Below, piece after piece: positions 56,803 to 64,000 of a stretch of DNA of 64,000 bases. Origin of the DNA: Thamnaconus septentrionalis (Eukaryota; Chordata; Actinopteri; Tetraodontiformes; Monacanthidae); contig CM020507.1 in NCBI GenBank assembly GCA_009823395.1, positions 13,258,001 through 13,322,000 of the forward strand, read 5' to 3'. Within the stretch, counting starts at the first letter, position 1. Each line of letters opens with the position of its first letter. The position numbers and the translations under genes are program-made. The notes below the pieces were generated by a model, which worked only from the letters and a program-made list of their open reading frames with translations, was not told the origin of the DNA and did not search any database.

Positions 56803-57857
56803 TGTATTGAACAACACGGCTATTAGCGGTGTCTCTCCAAAGTGACCACGGCTTGAAGCTGAAATCCTGACATTCATGAGGAGGCAACAGGAAACAGATT
56901 ACAGAGGGATTAAATGCCGCACGCGCATCTGTGAGCGTGCACACACGCACACACAGAGAAGCACAGCTGCAGGAGCTGCCCGAGTGATGTCTCTCAGTGG
57001 ACCGCAGCGCTGAATGAACTTGTCCGGCTGACTGACCGACACTCTGGAAGTGATGGAAGAGGAAGAGGAGCCAACTGAGCCCTGTTGAATGCAACTCAGC
57101 ACTTCTTGGCCTTTTTTCTTCTTCTTCATCTGCTCCTCGTTGGAAGCTCTGCCTGGCCGATGAGGATTACAGCAAACACGCGGGGCAGATGGAAGGGGAG
57201 AGGTGTCTCCGACTGTTCTCCCATCGCCGTTCCATGATGCACGCACACACGGTAGGGCAGGATCGGCCTCGCGAGTAGGGGCTGTTTCTATGGAGACACC
57301 TGCCCCGGGTTGTGCTAATGAGCCTCGCAGATTCTCCGAATCAGCGGATCAAAGGAAACGCAGCCAGAACATAGATATGGGTCCTGGCAGCAGGCTGCAC
57401 GGTTCTAGGGAGCAGTGAGGAAGGAGGACATGAAGCGAATGGAAAAAAAAGACAGCTGAGAAAAACAGCCTGTCAGGATTTCGCTTTTACTTCTTGGTGT
57501 CGTTTATTTCGGTTCCTTCTGAGATTCCCGCTCAGACTTTTTTTTTTTTTTTTTAAAGGTTGCCTCCAGAAGAACGACTGAATAGACTAAATTTGAGAAG
57601 GCACAGCCCACACAGAACAGGAGGTAGAGATGATGCACAACCAAACTTTAAAGACCTGAGGGAGATTTCTGTCTGTTTGCAAAGTCGGAAATATTGGTCT
57701 CCCGTTTTCAGCTACCGCACTAGAGAGGGAACGTCAACAGGCACCAGCACCAACACAGAGATCACCTATGTGGCTGAAGGCTCTGGATTCACCAGCAACA
57801 TTTGACATCATGCGCACAAGACGAGGGAAAAATCACCTCATCAAATCATCGTCGTGA

Positions 57858-64000
<6,143 letters not shown>

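Larger units (their letters stand above)
54991..57558 (+). other. Probable first intron of mapk4
   Basis: No coding exon is seen. A T-rich tract followed by AAAG at 57,558 could be the acceptor of the ATG-containing exon. The stretch holds a foldback element (55,976-56,287) and a CAG repeat (56,760-56,801). Confidence 0.35.

Overview
The window is nuclear DNA of a bony fish, most likely a percomorph teleost. The evidence is compact spliced genes with GT-AG introns, very dense (CA)n, (GA)n and (TA)n microsatellites, degraded fish-type LINE and DNA-transposon copies, and proteins of vertebrate type including a tetraspanin of the fish tspan36 group. No prokaryotic or viral locus is visible. Gene models below were read by hand from exon phase, GT/AG sites and protein-family similarity; no database search was run.

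Layout. Positions 1-20,500 hold no gene I can support: microsatellites, a broken LINE reverse-transcriptase remnant (about 4,640-5,000), two copies of one dispersed transposon, and several non-repetitive blocks that look regulatory (tandem GATA-site modules at 13,550-13,865, a CpG-dense patch near 15,500, a duplicated block at 16,570/16,897). Then follow smarcad1 (+, 21,121-28,518, 23 coding exons, complete), a perforin-1-like gene (-, 29,703-33,133, 4 coding exons, complete), mpeg1/perforin-2 (-, 35,855-38,232, 2 exons, complete), a decayed mpeg1 fragment (-, about 38,660-39,065), a single-exon linker histone H1 (-, 40,213-40,791), a tspan36-like tetraspanin (+, 43,864-49,594, 7 exons, complete), and the 5' part of mapk4/ERK4 (+, 57,903 to beyond the right edge; three coding exons visible).

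Function. smarcad1 encodes a chromatin remodeller and converges tail to tail with the perforin gene. The two MACPF pore-forming immune genes, perforin-1-like (lymphocyte type) and mpeg1 (macrophage type), are tandem neighbours on the same strand with a broken third mpeg1-derived piece behind them, forming a small MACPF cluster. The histone, tetraspanin and atypical MAP kinase appear functionally unrelated to it.

Most notable observations: the MACPF cluster with its mpeg1 relic; a Cys in place of the near-invariant Arg of the WYR motif in Mapk4; an Mpeg1 cytoplasmic tail without any lysine; a linker histone with an S-phase type promoter but no histone stem-loop; tandem MITF/TFE-type E-boxes upstream of tspan36; a degenerate telomere-like repeat inside a tspan36 intron; and a TTAA-flanked MITE family that fills most of a perforin intron and recurs in mapk4.
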